Shown here one piece after another: positions 39,559 to 48,054 of a stretch of DNA of 64,000 bases (position 1 is the first letter of the stretch; each line of letters begins with the position of its first letter). Source of the stretch: Faecalibacterium prausnitzii. GTDB lineage: Bacteria > Bacillota > Clostridia > Oscillospirales > Ruminococcaceae. The notes under the pieces are model-generated. The model did no database searches, had not been told where the DNA came from, and worked only from the letters and a program-made list of their open reading frames with translations. The DNA is taken from NCBI RefSeq assembly GCF_003287405.1, contig NZ_PRLD01000005.1, positions 1 to 64,000 on the forward strand, in the 5' to 3' direction. Made by a program: the position numbers and the translations under genes.

Positions 39559-40620
39559 ATGACACAAACCACCAAACGTCTGGATCACATCGACATCGCC
39601 AAGGCCATTGGCCTGCTGCTGGTGATCTACGGTCATACCTTTCGGATGTCCATGCGTGCCGCACATCCATGGTGTGCGTTTTCTTATACCTTTGTTTACC
39701 GGTTCCACGTCCCGCTGCTGTTTCTGCTCTCCGGTATGGGCTGCACCCTGACCGCGCAGAAGAACCGCAGCTTTTCCGCCCGGCAGTTCGTGCGCAAAAA
39801 GGCGCACAGCCTGCTGTTGCCCTGGGGTATATATTCGGCTTTTTTGTACTTTTTGTTTTATCTGGCGAATCTAGTGCCGCCGGTGCGGGCGCTGCTGTCC
39901 GGCGGTGCATACCAGTTAAAACAGCCTGCGGAATATCTCTGGTTGGTGCTGCGCAACGAGAACCCCTATGGTTTTCATCTGTGGTATCTGCCTACGCTGT
40001 TCTGGTTTGTCCTCACGGCATGGCTGTTGGACAAAGCCTTGTCCCCGGCGGCAGCCCGGGCGGCAAAGCTGGTGCTGGTGGTAGCGCTGCCCGCGTGCTA
40101 TCAGCTGCTTTTCACCGAATGGTTCTGGGCAGTGAAAAGTTATTTCCAGCAGGGTGCGTTTTTCTTTCTGGGCTGTGTGCTCCCGCGTGAAAAGGCCGAA
40201 CAGCACGCAAAGCCGCTGATGCTTTTTGGCGCCTTGTGCGGTCTATGGGTGGTGTGGGGACTGCTGTTCCCCACTATGGTCTGGCCTGACGGCCTGCTTG
40301 CAGAGGCTGTGTGCACATGGGTGGACTATTTTAAGGTCAGCGGGTTCTGTGTGGGCATCTGGGCGGCGTGTGTGCTGTTGCAAAAGCCCCTGCGGCGGCT
40401 GGTTCCGCTGGGGCAGAACACCATGCTGTTCTATCTGTATCATCAGCCCTTTTGCTGCGCAGTGCCGGGGCTTGTGCTGTATGAAAAACTGGGCGTTTCT
40501 GCGGGAGGGACAGTTCTCGTCTGCGGTGCGGTCAGTCTGGTAATGCCGTACCTGTTCTGCCGTCTTGCCGGTCGGCTGCATCTGCGTCCGCTGCTGCGTC
40601 GGCTCGGCCTGCCGGGATAA
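39559..40620 (+). CDS. acyltransferase-3 family membrane protein
   Basis: 353 residues with about ten membrane helices. The N terminus HIDIAKAIGLLLVIYGHTFR includes the catalytic His region of acyltransferase-3 proteins (OafA/NodX type), followed by RFHVPLLFLLSGMG. It probably O-acetylates the EPS. The start ATG 39559, just past the previous stop, is used instead of an in-frame start inside the polymerase gene. Confidence 0.85.
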   Translation: MTQTTKRLDHIDIAKAIGLLLVIYGHTFRMSMRAAHPWCAFSYTFVYRFHVPLLFLLSGMGCTLTAQKNRSFSARQFVRKKAHSLLLPWGIYSAFLYFLFYLANLVPPVRALLSGGAYQLKQPAEYLWLVLRNENPYGFHLWYLPTLFWFVLTAWLLDKALSPAAARAAKLVLVVALPACYQLLFTEWFWAVKSYFQQGAFFFLGCVLPREKAEQHAKPLMLFGALCGLWVVWGLLFPTMVWPDGLLAEAVCTWVDYFKVSGFCVGIWAACVLLQKPLRRLVPLGQNTMLFYLYHQPFCCAVPGLVLYEKLGVSAGGTVLVCGAVSLVMPYLFCRLAGRLHLRPLLRRLGLPG

Positions 40621-40641
40621 TCATTTCAAGGAGTTGGGATC

Positions 40642-41661
40642 ATGCCCTGTATTACGTTTATAGTGCCCATTTATAATATGGAGCGCCTGCTGCCCCGGGC
40701 GCTGCGCTCACTGCGGGCGCAGACTTTGACCGACTTCGAGGCCATCCTCATCAACGATGGCTCCAAGGACGGCAGCGCCGCGCTGTGCGCACAGGCTGCT
40801 GCCGAGGATGCGCGGTTTCGCTTTATTGACCAGCCCAACGGCGGTGTAGCTGCTGCCCGCAACGCGGGTCTGGATGCCGCCCGGGGAGAGTATATCTTTT
40901 TTCTGGACCCGGACGACTGGGTGGAGCCGGACGCCGCAGAGGTGCTGTACCATATCGTCCGGGACGCGGATGCAGACTGTGTGGAGTTTGGGATGTTTTA
41001 CGACATCTGCGATGAAAACGGAAAGCTGCTGCACTCTGAAACCGACCACTGTACCTTTTCCGGCGTGTACCGGGGCGAGCCCTTCAAGGAGCATTTCGAC
41101 AAGATGGCGTCCTCGTATCTGGCTGCAAACAAAATGTACCGCAGAGCGTTTCTGGAACAGCACCATCTGCGCTTTCCTCCCCATCAGCTGGGAGAGGATG
41201 GAATGTTCTTCGTAGCATTCTATCGCCAGAACCCCGGCTGTCTGGTGGTGCTGGAAAAGCCGCTGTATCATTATGTTATCGCCCGGCGGGGCAGTCTGTC
41301 CAACCGCTACCACCCGGAACGGCTGGAAGATAACTTCTACCTGAGCGATGCGGTGTGGGACACCGTTGCCGCGTGGGGCTTGCTGGACAGCCCTATGCAC
41401 CGCGCAAAGGCCAACTACTGCACCGTCCGCGACCTGATGATGGGGGTCAAGAACCTTGGCTGCAGCCCGCTTTCTCTTGCCGAGCAGACTGCTTGGCTGC
41501 GCAGTGCGCTGCAAAAGCCCCGGGTGCGCACAGCGGTGCGCAGCACCCCGCTGCACGCCATGCAGAGCCGGAACGACCGGGTAAAGCTGCTGCTGCTCAA
41601 GCTGCGGCTGTACCGCACGGTGCTGATGCTTTCGGGTGTAAATCAGCGCAAGAATACCTGA
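40642..41661 (+). CDS. GT2-family glycosyltransferase (EPS)
   Basis: 339 residues. GT-A core: ITFIVPIYNMERLLPRALRS, LINDGSKDGS, the acceptor-side QPNGGVAAARNAGLD and the DxD motif FLDPDDWVEPD (about 90-100). It follows the acyltransferase by 21 bp behind AAGGAG and ends the EPS operon. Confidence 0.9.
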   Translation: MPCITFIVPIYNMERLLPRALRSLRAQTLTDFEAILINDGSKDGSAALCAQAAAEDARFRFIDQPNGGVAAARNAGLDAARGEYIFFLDPDDWVEPDAAEVLYHIVRDADADCVEFGMFYDICDENGKLLHSETDHCTFSGVYRGEPFKEHFDKMASSYLAANKMYRRAFLEQHHLRFPPHQLGEDGMFFVAFYRQNPGCLVVLEKPLYHYVIARRGSLSNRYHPERLEDNFYLSDAVWDTVAAWGLLDSPMHRAKANYCTVRDLMMGVKNLGCSPLSLAEQTAWLRSALQKPRVRTAVRSTPLHAMQSRNDRVKLLLLKLRLYRTVLMLSGVNQRKNT

Positions 41662-41674
41662 AGAGGAACGCAAA

Positions 41675-41711
41675 AATCCCCCCGCTGCCAAGCAGGCAGC
41701 GGGGGGATTTG
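41675..41711 (+). terminator. EPS operon terminator
   Basis: A long stem CCCCCCGCTGCC pairs with GGCAGCGGGGGG around AAGCA, then a weak TTTG. A-run on the left lets it also serve the convergent zinc-ribbon gene. Confidence 0.85.
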
Positions 41712-41737
41712 TTACCGATTTAAATGAAAATCAGCGC

Positions 41738-42025
41738 TTAGTTCTGCTTCATGCGAGCGAAGCAGTCAGAGCAGTAGACCGGACGGTCCTCACGGGGCTG
41801 GAAGGGAACCTTGCAGGTCTTGCCGCAAGCTGCGCAGACAGCGTCGAACATCTGACGCTCGCCGCTGTTGCTGCGTGCGCCGCCGTTCTTGCGGGCGTCA
41901 CGGCAGGGCTTGCAGCGCTGGGGCTGGTTCTCGAAGCCGCGAGAAGCGTAGAACTCCTGCTCGCCGGCAGTCCAAACAAATTCCTTACCGCAGTCCTTGC
42001 AGACCAGAGTCTTGTCTTCAAACAT
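41738..42025 (-). CDS. zinc-ribbon protein
   Basis: 95 residues with two treble-clef/zinc-ribbon pairs: LVCKDCGKEF with QRCKPCRD, and AVCAACGKTCKVPF with VYCSDCFARM. It resembles the zf-trcl/CxxC-CxxC proteins common in Clostridia, whose role is unknown (nucleic-acid binding or translation-linked). The start follows AAAGAGGAGAT and a strong promoter, so it is probably well expressed. Confidence 0.85.
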   Translation of the reverse strand: MFEDKTLVCKDCGKEFVWTAGEQEFYASRGFENQPQRCKPCRDARKNGGARSNSGERQMFDAVCAACGKTCKVPFQPREDRPVYCSDCFARMKQN

Positions 42026-42161
42026 AGTAGTATCTCCTCTTTAGTTAGTTCTTGCCCACGGAAGGATTGTAACCATACCTTTGGTTTTGGGACCATCGCG
42101 CTGATCAGTAAGCTTACCAGGGGCTTGAATAGATAAACGCCCTCGGATTGAGGACTTTCCT

Positions 42162-42190
42162 ATTGTACCGTTATTTTTGAGATTTGTCAA
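42162..42190 (-). promoter_or_regulatory. strong promoter of the zinc-ribbon gene
   Basis: Minus strand: TTGACA (42185-42190), 17 bp, TACAAT (42162-42167). A leader of about 130 nt follows. Confidence 0.82.
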
Positions 42191-42305
42191 CCAAAAAACA
42201 ACCGTTCGCCCTTTTATTTGTACACATGGCACAAACCGACAGCATATATTTGGGTAAAATCACCGCCGGAAGATAGAAAAGCGGTATACTGCACAAGGTC
42301 AGCGC

Positions 42306-42500
42306 CCTCGCCCTCTCCGTCACGGCTTACGCCGTGCCACACTCCCCCTTTTGTCGCTGCGCGACATCTTCCCCCGGCCGGGGGAAGTCTTTCCTCAAAG
42401 GGAGAGGCCTTGGCAATGAGATGAAGTTTGCGTGGACTGCCAAAGGCTCTCCCTTTGGGAGAGCTGGCAATGCCGATAGGCATTGACTGAGAGGGCGAGG
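42306..42500. repeat. MITE-like palindromic repeat R2
   Basis: 195 bp with perfect 12-bp terminal inverted repeats, CCTCGCCCTCTC and GAGAGGGCGAGG. Nested hairpins: CACGGC/GCCGTG, GTCGC/GCGAC, CTTCCCCC/GGGGGAAG, GCTCTCCC/GGGAGAGC and GGCAATGCC/GGCATTG. No coding sequence. Same family as R1 and R3. Confidence 0.78.
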
Positions 42501-42553
42501 ATGCTAAAGTAAAAACAGCTACAATAAAGAAACTGCCGATTTTCTGAAATATC

Positions 42554-42589
42554 AAAAAGGGGCTGCCGCACATTCTGTGCAGCAGCCCC
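42554..42589 (-). terminator. ackA terminator
   Basis: GGGGCTGC (42559-42566) pairs with GCAGCCCC (42582-42589), with GCACA/TGTGC inside, then minus-strand T5. Confidence 0.88.
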
Positions 42590-42611
42590 TGCAAAGCCCT
42601 TTGGGAAAAGC

Positions 42612-43811
42612 TTACTTCTCTTCGATGACTTCCTTGGTGTCGCGGGCAATCATCAGCTCCTCGTCGGTAGCAATGACCAGCGTGCGCACCTTTGCGCCCC
42701 AAGCGGTGATCTCGCACACATCGCCAATGGGGTGCTTGTTCTTCTCGGTGTCGATGCGGATGCCCAGCCAATCCATGTGGTGGCAGATTTTTGCGCGGGC
42801 AATGGCATCGTGCTCGCCGATGCCGCCGGTAAAGACGATGGCATCCACGCCGCCCATGGCTGCAATGTAGCTGCCGATGGTCTTTTTGATCTGATAGTTC
42901 AGCATATCGGAAGCCAGCTGTGCGCGCTTGTTGCCGGCCTCGGCAGCCTCTTCCACGTCACGCTTGTCGCTGGAAACACCGGAGATGCCCAGCAGGCCGG
43001 ACTTCTTGTTCAGGATCTCGTCCAGCTCGTGGCCGGTGATGTTCAGGGTGTACTTCAGGTAGTTGACCACAGAGGGGTCCAGATCGCCGCAGCGGGTGCC
43101 CATCATCAGGCCGGCCAGCGGGGTCATGCCCATGGAGGTATCCACCACCTTGCCCTGATCGACTGCGGCAATGGAAGAACCGTTGCCCAGATGGCAGGTG
43201 ATCAGCTTCAGGCGCTCAATGGGCTCCTCCAGATACTCGGCTGCCTTGTGGGCAACGTACTTGTGGCTGGTGCCGTGGAAGCCATAGCGGCGCACGCCGT
43301 ACTTCTCGTAGTACTCGTAGGGGATGGCGTACATATAAGCCTTCGGCGGCATGGTGCTGTGGAAAGCGGTGTCGAACACGGCTACCATGGGAATGTTGCC
43401 GAACACCTTGCGGGCGGCTTCGATACCCAGAATACCGGCGGGGTTGTGCAGGGGAGCCAGCGGGCTCAGCTCGCGCAGGGTGTTGATGACCTCATCGGTG
43501 ATCAGGCAGCTGCTCTTGAACTTCTCGCCGCCGTGCACGACGCGGTGACCGATGGCGTCGATCTCGCTCACGTCATTGATGCACTTGCCTGCGCCGGTGG
43601 TCATCTTCTTCACGACCTCGGCAAAAGCCTCGGTGTGGGTGGGGAAAATCGCCGGGGTGGTAGCCTTGGTGCCGTTGGCCTCGTGAGTGATCATGCTGCT
43701 CTCCATGCCAATGCGCTCGCACAGGCCTTTGCACAGCACCTTCTCGCCGTCCATATCGATCAGCTGATACTTCAGGGAAGAAGAACCGCAGTTAATAACC
43801 AGAACTTTCAT
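42612..43811 (-). CDS. ackA: acetate kinase
   Basis: Interconverts acetyl-phosphate and acetate with ATP formation. 399 residues: NCGSSSLKYQLID (phosphate-binding loop, 7-19), HRVVHGGEKF, CHLGNGSSIAAV and the C-terminal FTGGIGEHDAIAR. The start ATG 43811 follows CAGGAGG; the longer frame to 44654 overlaps tmcAL and is rejected. No pta lies beside it. It is divergent from tmcAL, which consumes acetate. Confidence 0.97.
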   Translation of the reverse strand: MKVLVINCGSSSLKYQLIDMDGEKVLCKGLCERIGMESSMITHEANGTKATTPAIFPTHTEAFAEVVKKMTTGAGKCINDVSEIDAIGHRVVHGGEKFKSSCLITDEVINTLRELSPLAPLHNPAGILGIEAARKVFGNIPMVAVFDTAFHSTMPPKAYMYAIPYEYYEKYGVRRYGFHGTSHKYVAHKAAEYLEEPIERLKLITCHLGNGSSIAAVDQGKVVDTSMGMTPLAGLMMGTRCGDLDPSVVNYLKYTLNITGHELDEILNKKSGLLGISGVSSDKRDVEEAAEAGNKRAQLASDMLNYQIKKTIGSYIAAMGGVDAIVFTGGIGEHDAIARAKICHHMDWLGIRIDTEKNKHPIGDVCEITAWGAKVRTLVIATDEELMIARDTKEVIEEK

Positions 43812-43840
43812 CTGTGTTGCCTCCTGAAAATTTTTGTACC

Positions 43841-43919
43841 GTCCGCAGCCTGAAAAACCTGCGGACAGAATTTTACAGATTCCTATGTTTATTATATAAT
43901 AGGGATGGCGGCTTTTCAA
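43841..43919 (-). promoter_or_regulatory. promoter and leader hairpin of ackA
   Basis: Minus strand: TTGAAA (43914-43919), 17 bp, TATAAT (43891-43896). The 5' leader contains a hairpin, GTCCGCAG/CTGCGGAC (43841-43848 with 43859-43866), about 30 nt before the start codon. Confidence 0.78.
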
Positions 43920-44054
43920 GGCGCAACCCGGGCAAAGCGGTAAAACTTGTGTACAAGGTTTTTGTACATCCTGCCCACAAATCCCGGAGACGGCAGGAGT
44001 TTTCTGTATATCCGATATAAATTTAACAATCTTTTGGCGAAAAGGAGCAGTTCC

Positions 44055-45257
44055 ATGAAGTTTGCAGGCATCATTGCGGAGTACGACCCCTTCCACAACG
44101 GCCACGCATGGCAGCTGGCGCAGGCGCGGGCACTGGGGGCGCAGCGGGTGGCTGTTGCCATGAGCTGCGGGCTTACCCAGCGGGGTGCGCTGCCGCTTTT
44201 GCCGGAGACGGTGCGGGTGCAGGCGGCGCTGGCCTGCGGGGCAGACCTTGTGTTTGCCCTGCCCGCGCCCTGCGCCTGCGCCGGTGCCGAGGCCTTTGCC
44301 CGGGCGGGCGTGCGCATTCTGGCCGCTGCCGGGTGCGACGCACTGATCTTTGGGGCAGAGACCCCGGACACCGCTCTGCTGCAAAAAGCCGCCCGGGTGC
44401 TGTGCAGCGAAGAATACCGCACCGCGCTCAGGCAGCAGCTTGCCGCCGGGGCACGCAGCTTTGCCGCTGCCCGGCAGGCGGCGGTGCAGACGCTGTGCCC
44501 GGGGTCGGACATTGCCGCCTTGCTGGACAAGCCCAACAATAATCTTGCCGTAGAGTATTGTAAAGCCATCATAGAACAAAATGTAGAAATGCAGCCCATC
44601 GCCCTGCCCCGGCAGGGCGCAGACCACGGGCAGGCGCTGACCGAAAGCGCTCACGCAGCCTTTGCCAGCGCCAGCGCTCTGCGGACGCTCTGGGCGGAGG
44701 GTGGCGCGGCGGCGCTGGCTCCTTATGTGCCGGAAAAGGCACTAAAATTGTATATACAAGCGGAATATGACGGAAAGTATACAGATTTTGCAGTCATGGG
44801 GCACTGCGAGCTGGCACTGCTGCGGGCTGCCTGCACAGAGCAAGCCCCCTTTGCCGCGGTGCGCGGGGTATCCGAGGGCTTGGAGCACCGGCTGGAAAAC
44901 GCCGTGCGGGAGACAGCAAGCCTGCCCGCTTTGCTGGATGCCCTGACCACCGTGCGCTACCCCCGGGCACGGATGCGGCGGCTGGCGATGGATGCGGCGC
45001 TGGGCTACACCGCCCAGACCCCGGCGCTGCCGCCCTACCTGCACCTGCTGGGCGCGCACAAGGAAGCGCTGCCCCTGCTCGGAGAAACGGCGCTGCCGCT
45101 GTCCCACTCGCTGGCGCGGCTTGCGCGGGAAAACGAGCCCTGCGCCCAAATGGCTGCTGCTCAGAGCAGGGCCAGCGACCTTGGTGCGCTGTGCCGGGCA
45201 AAACCGGAGCCGATGGGCGGGATATATCGTCAAAAAATTATCTTTTTGACGAATTGA
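44055..45257 (+). CDS. tmcAL: tRNA(Met) cytidine acetate ligase
   Basis: 400 residues, TmcAL/YlbM family, which uses acetate and ATP to make N4-acetylcytidine at the wobble base of elongator tRNA-Met. The N-terminal nucleotidyltransferase motif GIIAEYDPFHNGHAWQL (5-21) has the HxGH-like loop, and a KPNNNLAVEYCKAI segment lies near 170. The start at 44055 follows AAAGGAGC. Normal length. Its neighbour ackA makes the acetate it uses. Confidence 0.93.
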   Translation: MKFAGIIAEYDPFHNGHAWQLAQARALGAQRVAVAMSCGLTQRGALPLLPETVRVQAALACGADLVFALPAPCACAGAEAFARAGVRILAAAGCDALIFGAETPDTALLQKAARVLCSEEYRTALRQQLAAGARSFAAARQAAVQTLCPGSDIAALLDKPNNNLAVEYCKAIIEQNVEMQPIALPRQGADHGQALTESAHAAFASASALRTLWAEGGAAALAPYVPEKALKLYIQAEYDGKYTDFAVMGHCELALLRAACTEQAPFAAVRGVSEGLEHRLENAVRETASLPALLDALTTVRYPRARMRRLAMDAALGYTAQTPALPPYLHLLGAHKEALPLLGETALPLSHSLARLARENEPCAQMAAAQSRASDLGALCRAKPEPMGGIYRQKIIFLTN

Positions 45258-45293
45258 CAAAAAATAACGTGAAAAATTTTATATTGTGCCCTC

Positions 45294-45322
45294 TTGTATC
45301 CGGCGCGGTTCGGGTGTATGAT
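45294..45322 (+). promoter_or_regulatory. candidate promoter for the GltD-like gene
   Basis: TTGTAT (45294-45299), 17 bp, TATGAT (45317-45322). A second candidate just upstream, TTGACA (45254) with TATATT (45280), has 20-bp spacing and is weaker. Confidence 0.5.
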
Positions 45323-45397
45323 TAAAGCAATGCAATGTTGGATACAACAAACCTGTAAAAACGACTGTCCCCGCAGGGGAAACACAAGGAGGAACCC

Positions 45398-46714
45398 ATG
45401 GCACTTCATGTTCTGGACGAAGCCAACCGCTGCCTCGGCTGCAAAAAGCCGATGTGTCAGGAGGGCTGCCCCATCCACACCAATATCCCGGAGGTCATCC
45501 GTCTGCTCAAGGCAAACCAGATGGACGCTGCGGGACGGATGCTGTTTGAAAACAACCCCCTGACCACTGTATGCAGTCTGGTGTGCAACCACGAAAAGCA
45601 GTGCGAGGGCCACTGCATCCGCAACCGGATGCCCAGCCACGACCCGGTGCACTTTTCCATCATCGAGGACTATATCTCTACCACCTACGCCAACAAGATG
45701 ACCGCAGGCCCTGCCCCGAAAAACGGCATGAAGGCCGCTGTGGTGGGCTCCGGCCCGGCAGGCCTGACCATCGCCGTGCTGCTGGCGCGCTGGGGCTATG
45801 ACGTGACTATCTTTGACGCCCGGGATAAGATCGGCGGCGTGATGCGCTACGGCATCCCCAACTACCGCCTGCCGGACAGCGTGCTGGACGATTTCCAGTA
45901 CCGTCATCTGGAGCTGAAGGGCATCAAGGTGCGCCCCAACACCACCATCGGCAAGACCATCACCATCGATGACCTGTTCCGCGACGGCTACAAGAGCGTG
46001 TTCATCGGTGCCGGTCTGTGGAAGGCCAACGCCATGCACATCAAGGGCGAGAGCCTTGGCAACGTGGCCTTTGGCATCGACTATCTGGCAAACTCCAAGG
46101 CTTTCCGTCTGGGCGATGACGTGGCTGTCATTGGCGTGGGCAACTCCGCCATGGACTGCGCCCGCACTGCTATCCGCAACGGTGCCCGCCATGTTACCTG
46201 CTATGCCCGCCGGGACGAAAGCTGCATCAGCGCTTCCGAGTACGAGGTCAGCTACGCCAAGCTGGAGGGCGTGGGCTTCCGCTTCTGCAAGGCACCGGTG
46301 GAGATCCGGGAAAACGGTCTGATCTGCCGCGACACCGTCAAGGGCGAGGACGGCAAGTTCACGCAGGTGGAGGGCAGCGAGACTTTGTACCCCCACACCG
46401 GCGTCATCGTGTCGGTCAGTCAGGGCTCTGAGAGCAACCTCGTCAAGACCACGACCGGCATCGAGACCAACCAGAAGGGTCTGCTGAGCGTCAGCGAGGA
46501 CGGCCGTACCACTCGCGAGGGCGTGTTTGCCGGCGGCGACGCCGTCATGGGCGCACGCACCGTGGTGGAGGCTGTGGCCGTTGCCAAGAAGGTGGCTGTC
46601 GCCATGGATGAGTATATGAAGAGCCTGCCCGCCGACACTGCTGCCGACCCCTATGCCGGCATCCCGGTGTTCCAGACCCCTACCTCTGACGTGCTGGGCA
46701 AGCAGCAGCTGTAA
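45398..46714 (+). CDS. GltD-like NAD(P)H-dependent FAD/iron-sulfur oxidoreductase
   Basis: 438 residues. N-terminal Fe-S domain with CLGCKKPMCQEGCP and CSLVCNHEKQCEGHC (two [4Fe-4S] sets), FAD-binding VGSGPAGLTIAVLLARWG (about 114), NAD(P)-binding VIGVGNSAMDCARTA (about 243) and the second FAD motif GVFAGGDAVMGARTVVEA near the end. This is the glutamate-synthase small-subunit / NfnB / PreT type. No gltB or nfnA is adjacent, so its electron partner is unknown. The start follows CAAGGAGGAAC. Confidence 0.88.
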   Translation: MALHVLDEANRCLGCKKPMCQEGCPIHTNIPEVIRLLKANQMDAAGRMLFENNPLTTVCSLVCNHEKQCEGHCIRNRMPSHDPVHFSIIEDYISTTYANKMTAGPAPKNGMKAAVVGSGPAGLTIAVLLARWGYDVTIFDARDKIGGVMRYGIPNYRLPDSVLDDFQYRHLELKGIKVRPNTTIGKTITIDDLFRDGYKSVFIGAGLWKANAMHIKGESLGNVAFGIDYLANSKAFRLGDDVAVIGVGNSAMDCARTAIRNGARHVTCYARRDESCISASEYEVSYAKLEGVGFRFCKAPVEIRENGLICRDTVKGEDGKFTQVEGSETLYPHTGVIVSVSQGSESNLVKTTTGIETNQKGLLSVSEDGRTTREGVFAGGDAVMGARTVVEAVAVAKKVAVAMDEYMKSLPADTAADPYAGIPVFQTPTSDVLGKQQL

Positions 46715-46727
46715 TATCTTCCTATAA

Positions 46728-46770
46728 AAAAGGGACTTGGAAACGCCGCAGGCGTTTCCAAGTCCCTTTT
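46728..46770. terminator. bidirectional terminator between oxidoreductase and histidine kinase
   Basis: A perfect 20-bp stem (46728-46747 with 46751-46770) around GCA, with A-run and T-run on opposite sides. The two genes converge. Confidence 0.95.
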
Positions 46771-46773
46771 ATC

Positions 46774-48054
46774 TTATAACATTACCCGCAGGGTGAATTG
46801 TCCGTCCTTTGCGGCAAAGCTGGTCAGGCCGCCGTACCGCTCTGAGATGGCGCAGATGCTGCGCACCCCAAGCCCGTGGCCGGGCTGGTCGGTGACCGGG
46901 ATGCCATCCCGGAGCTGCACGTCCGGCAGACAGCTGTTGGTGATCTGCAAAAACAGCTTGTGGCCTTTTTCGTGCCCGGAGGTCTCGATAAAGGCTTCGT
47001 GCCCGGCTTCGCGGCAGCGCACGGCGGCGTGCAGGGCGTTTTCCAGTGCGTTGGAAAGCAGCACGCACAGATCGCTCTCCGAGACGGCCGGCTTTTGCGA
47101 GATGCCTGCCTGCACCGTGAACTGTACCCCGGCCTTGGCGGCGCGGTCTGCAAAGGCAGAAAAGATGAGATTCGCCGCTTCGTTCTCGCAGTAGACGGTC
47201 ACCTTGCCGGCCTCGATCTCGCTGCACACGCTGCGGATGTAGCCCAGCGCCTGCTCGGTGCGGCCATTCTCGATGCAGCCTGCCAGAAACTGCATATGGT
47301 GGCGCAGGTCGTGGCGGTAGGTGCTGGCGCGCTGCTGGGAAAGGCGCAGTGCTTCGATCTCGCGCATGGCCTGCGTGACCTGCAAGTTCAGGCTGGTCTG
47401 CAGCTGCTCCATCTGGATGCGCTGCCGCTCCACCCGGGAGGCGCGCAAAATAGAGCACAAAAAGGCTGCGCAGCACACAAAGAACATGAACTCCACCGCC
47501 GCCGGGTTTGCACCGGACAAAAGGCTGGTGTAGACACGGGTGATGTAATCAAAGAGATAACCCACCAGCGGCACGATGCCAAACTGGCACTGCACGGAAG
47601 CCGGGTAGCGGGAAAGCTGCCGCATGGAGGGGGCAAGGAACCGGATGAACAGCAACAGCAACGGCAGGGTGAACAGCAGCTCAGCCACCGGCTGCACCAG
47701 CGGATGCTGCGGGAAGAACAGCGCCACGGCCAGCGCCGCCCAGCGCCGCACCTGACAGCACAGGTAGGCCGTGAGCACCGCCACCAGCGGCCAGACCTTC
47801 TGTCCGCTGAACAGCACCAGCACGACATACAGCGGCAGGTGGGTGATGAGGGGGTAAAGGTACTGGGCAGCCGTGGGACTGGTGCCAAAGTAGAAGATGC
47901 CCTGCAGTGCCAGCAGCCCGGCGGTGCAGCCCGCCAGCGCCCAGCGCTTTTTGCCCGTCCAGCGGATGGGGCAGAACGCCGCACTGAGCAGGATACCGAA
48001 AATGCCTACTGCTGCACCGTCCAGCACTTCCGGCAGAATGCCCGGGGCGGTCAC
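46774..48054 (-). CDS. AgrC-like sensor histidine kinase (GHKL type)
   Basis: 426 residues: about six membrane helices in the first 200, then the phospho-acceptor helix YRHDLRHHMQFLAGC (about 245) and a GHKL ATPase domain with SNALENALHAAV (N-box) and PGHGLGVRSI (G-box). This is the family paired with LytTR regulators for peptide sensing. GTG start overlaps the regulator stop by 4 bp. No agrB/agrD peptide genes are in the window, so its signal is unknown. Its regulator is frameshifted. Confidence 0.88.
   Translation of the reverse strand: MTAPGILPEVLDGAAVGIFGILLSAAFCPIRWTGKKRWALAGCTAGLLALQGIFYFGTSPTAAQYLYPLITHLPLYVVLVLFSGQKVWPLVAVLTAYLCCQVRRWAALAVALFFPQHPLVQPVAELLFTLPLLLLFIRFLAPSMRQLSRYPASVQCQFGIVPLVGYLFDYITRVYTSLLSGANPAAVEFMFFVCCAAFLCSILRASRVERQRIQMEQLQTSLNLQVTQAMREIEALRLSQQRASTYRHDLRHHMQFLAGCIENGRTEQALGYIRSVCSEIEAGKVTVYCENEAANLIFSAFADRAAKAGVQFTVQAGISQKPAVSESDLCVLLSNALENALHAAVRCREAGHEAFIETSGHEKGHKLFLQITNSCLPDVQLRDGIPVTDQPGHGLGVRSICAISERYGGLTSFAAKDGQFTLRVML

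Noticed and set aside
42612-44654. Acetate kinase with a 281-residue N-terminal extension
   Set aside because: The extension is antisense to tmcAL and includes the ackA promoter; a good ribosome site precedes the standard start at 43811.
45254-45285. TTGACA with TATATT as main promoter of the GltD-like gene
   Set aside because: The spacing is 20 bp, outside the usual range; the downstream pair with 17-bp spacing is preferred, though neither is proven.
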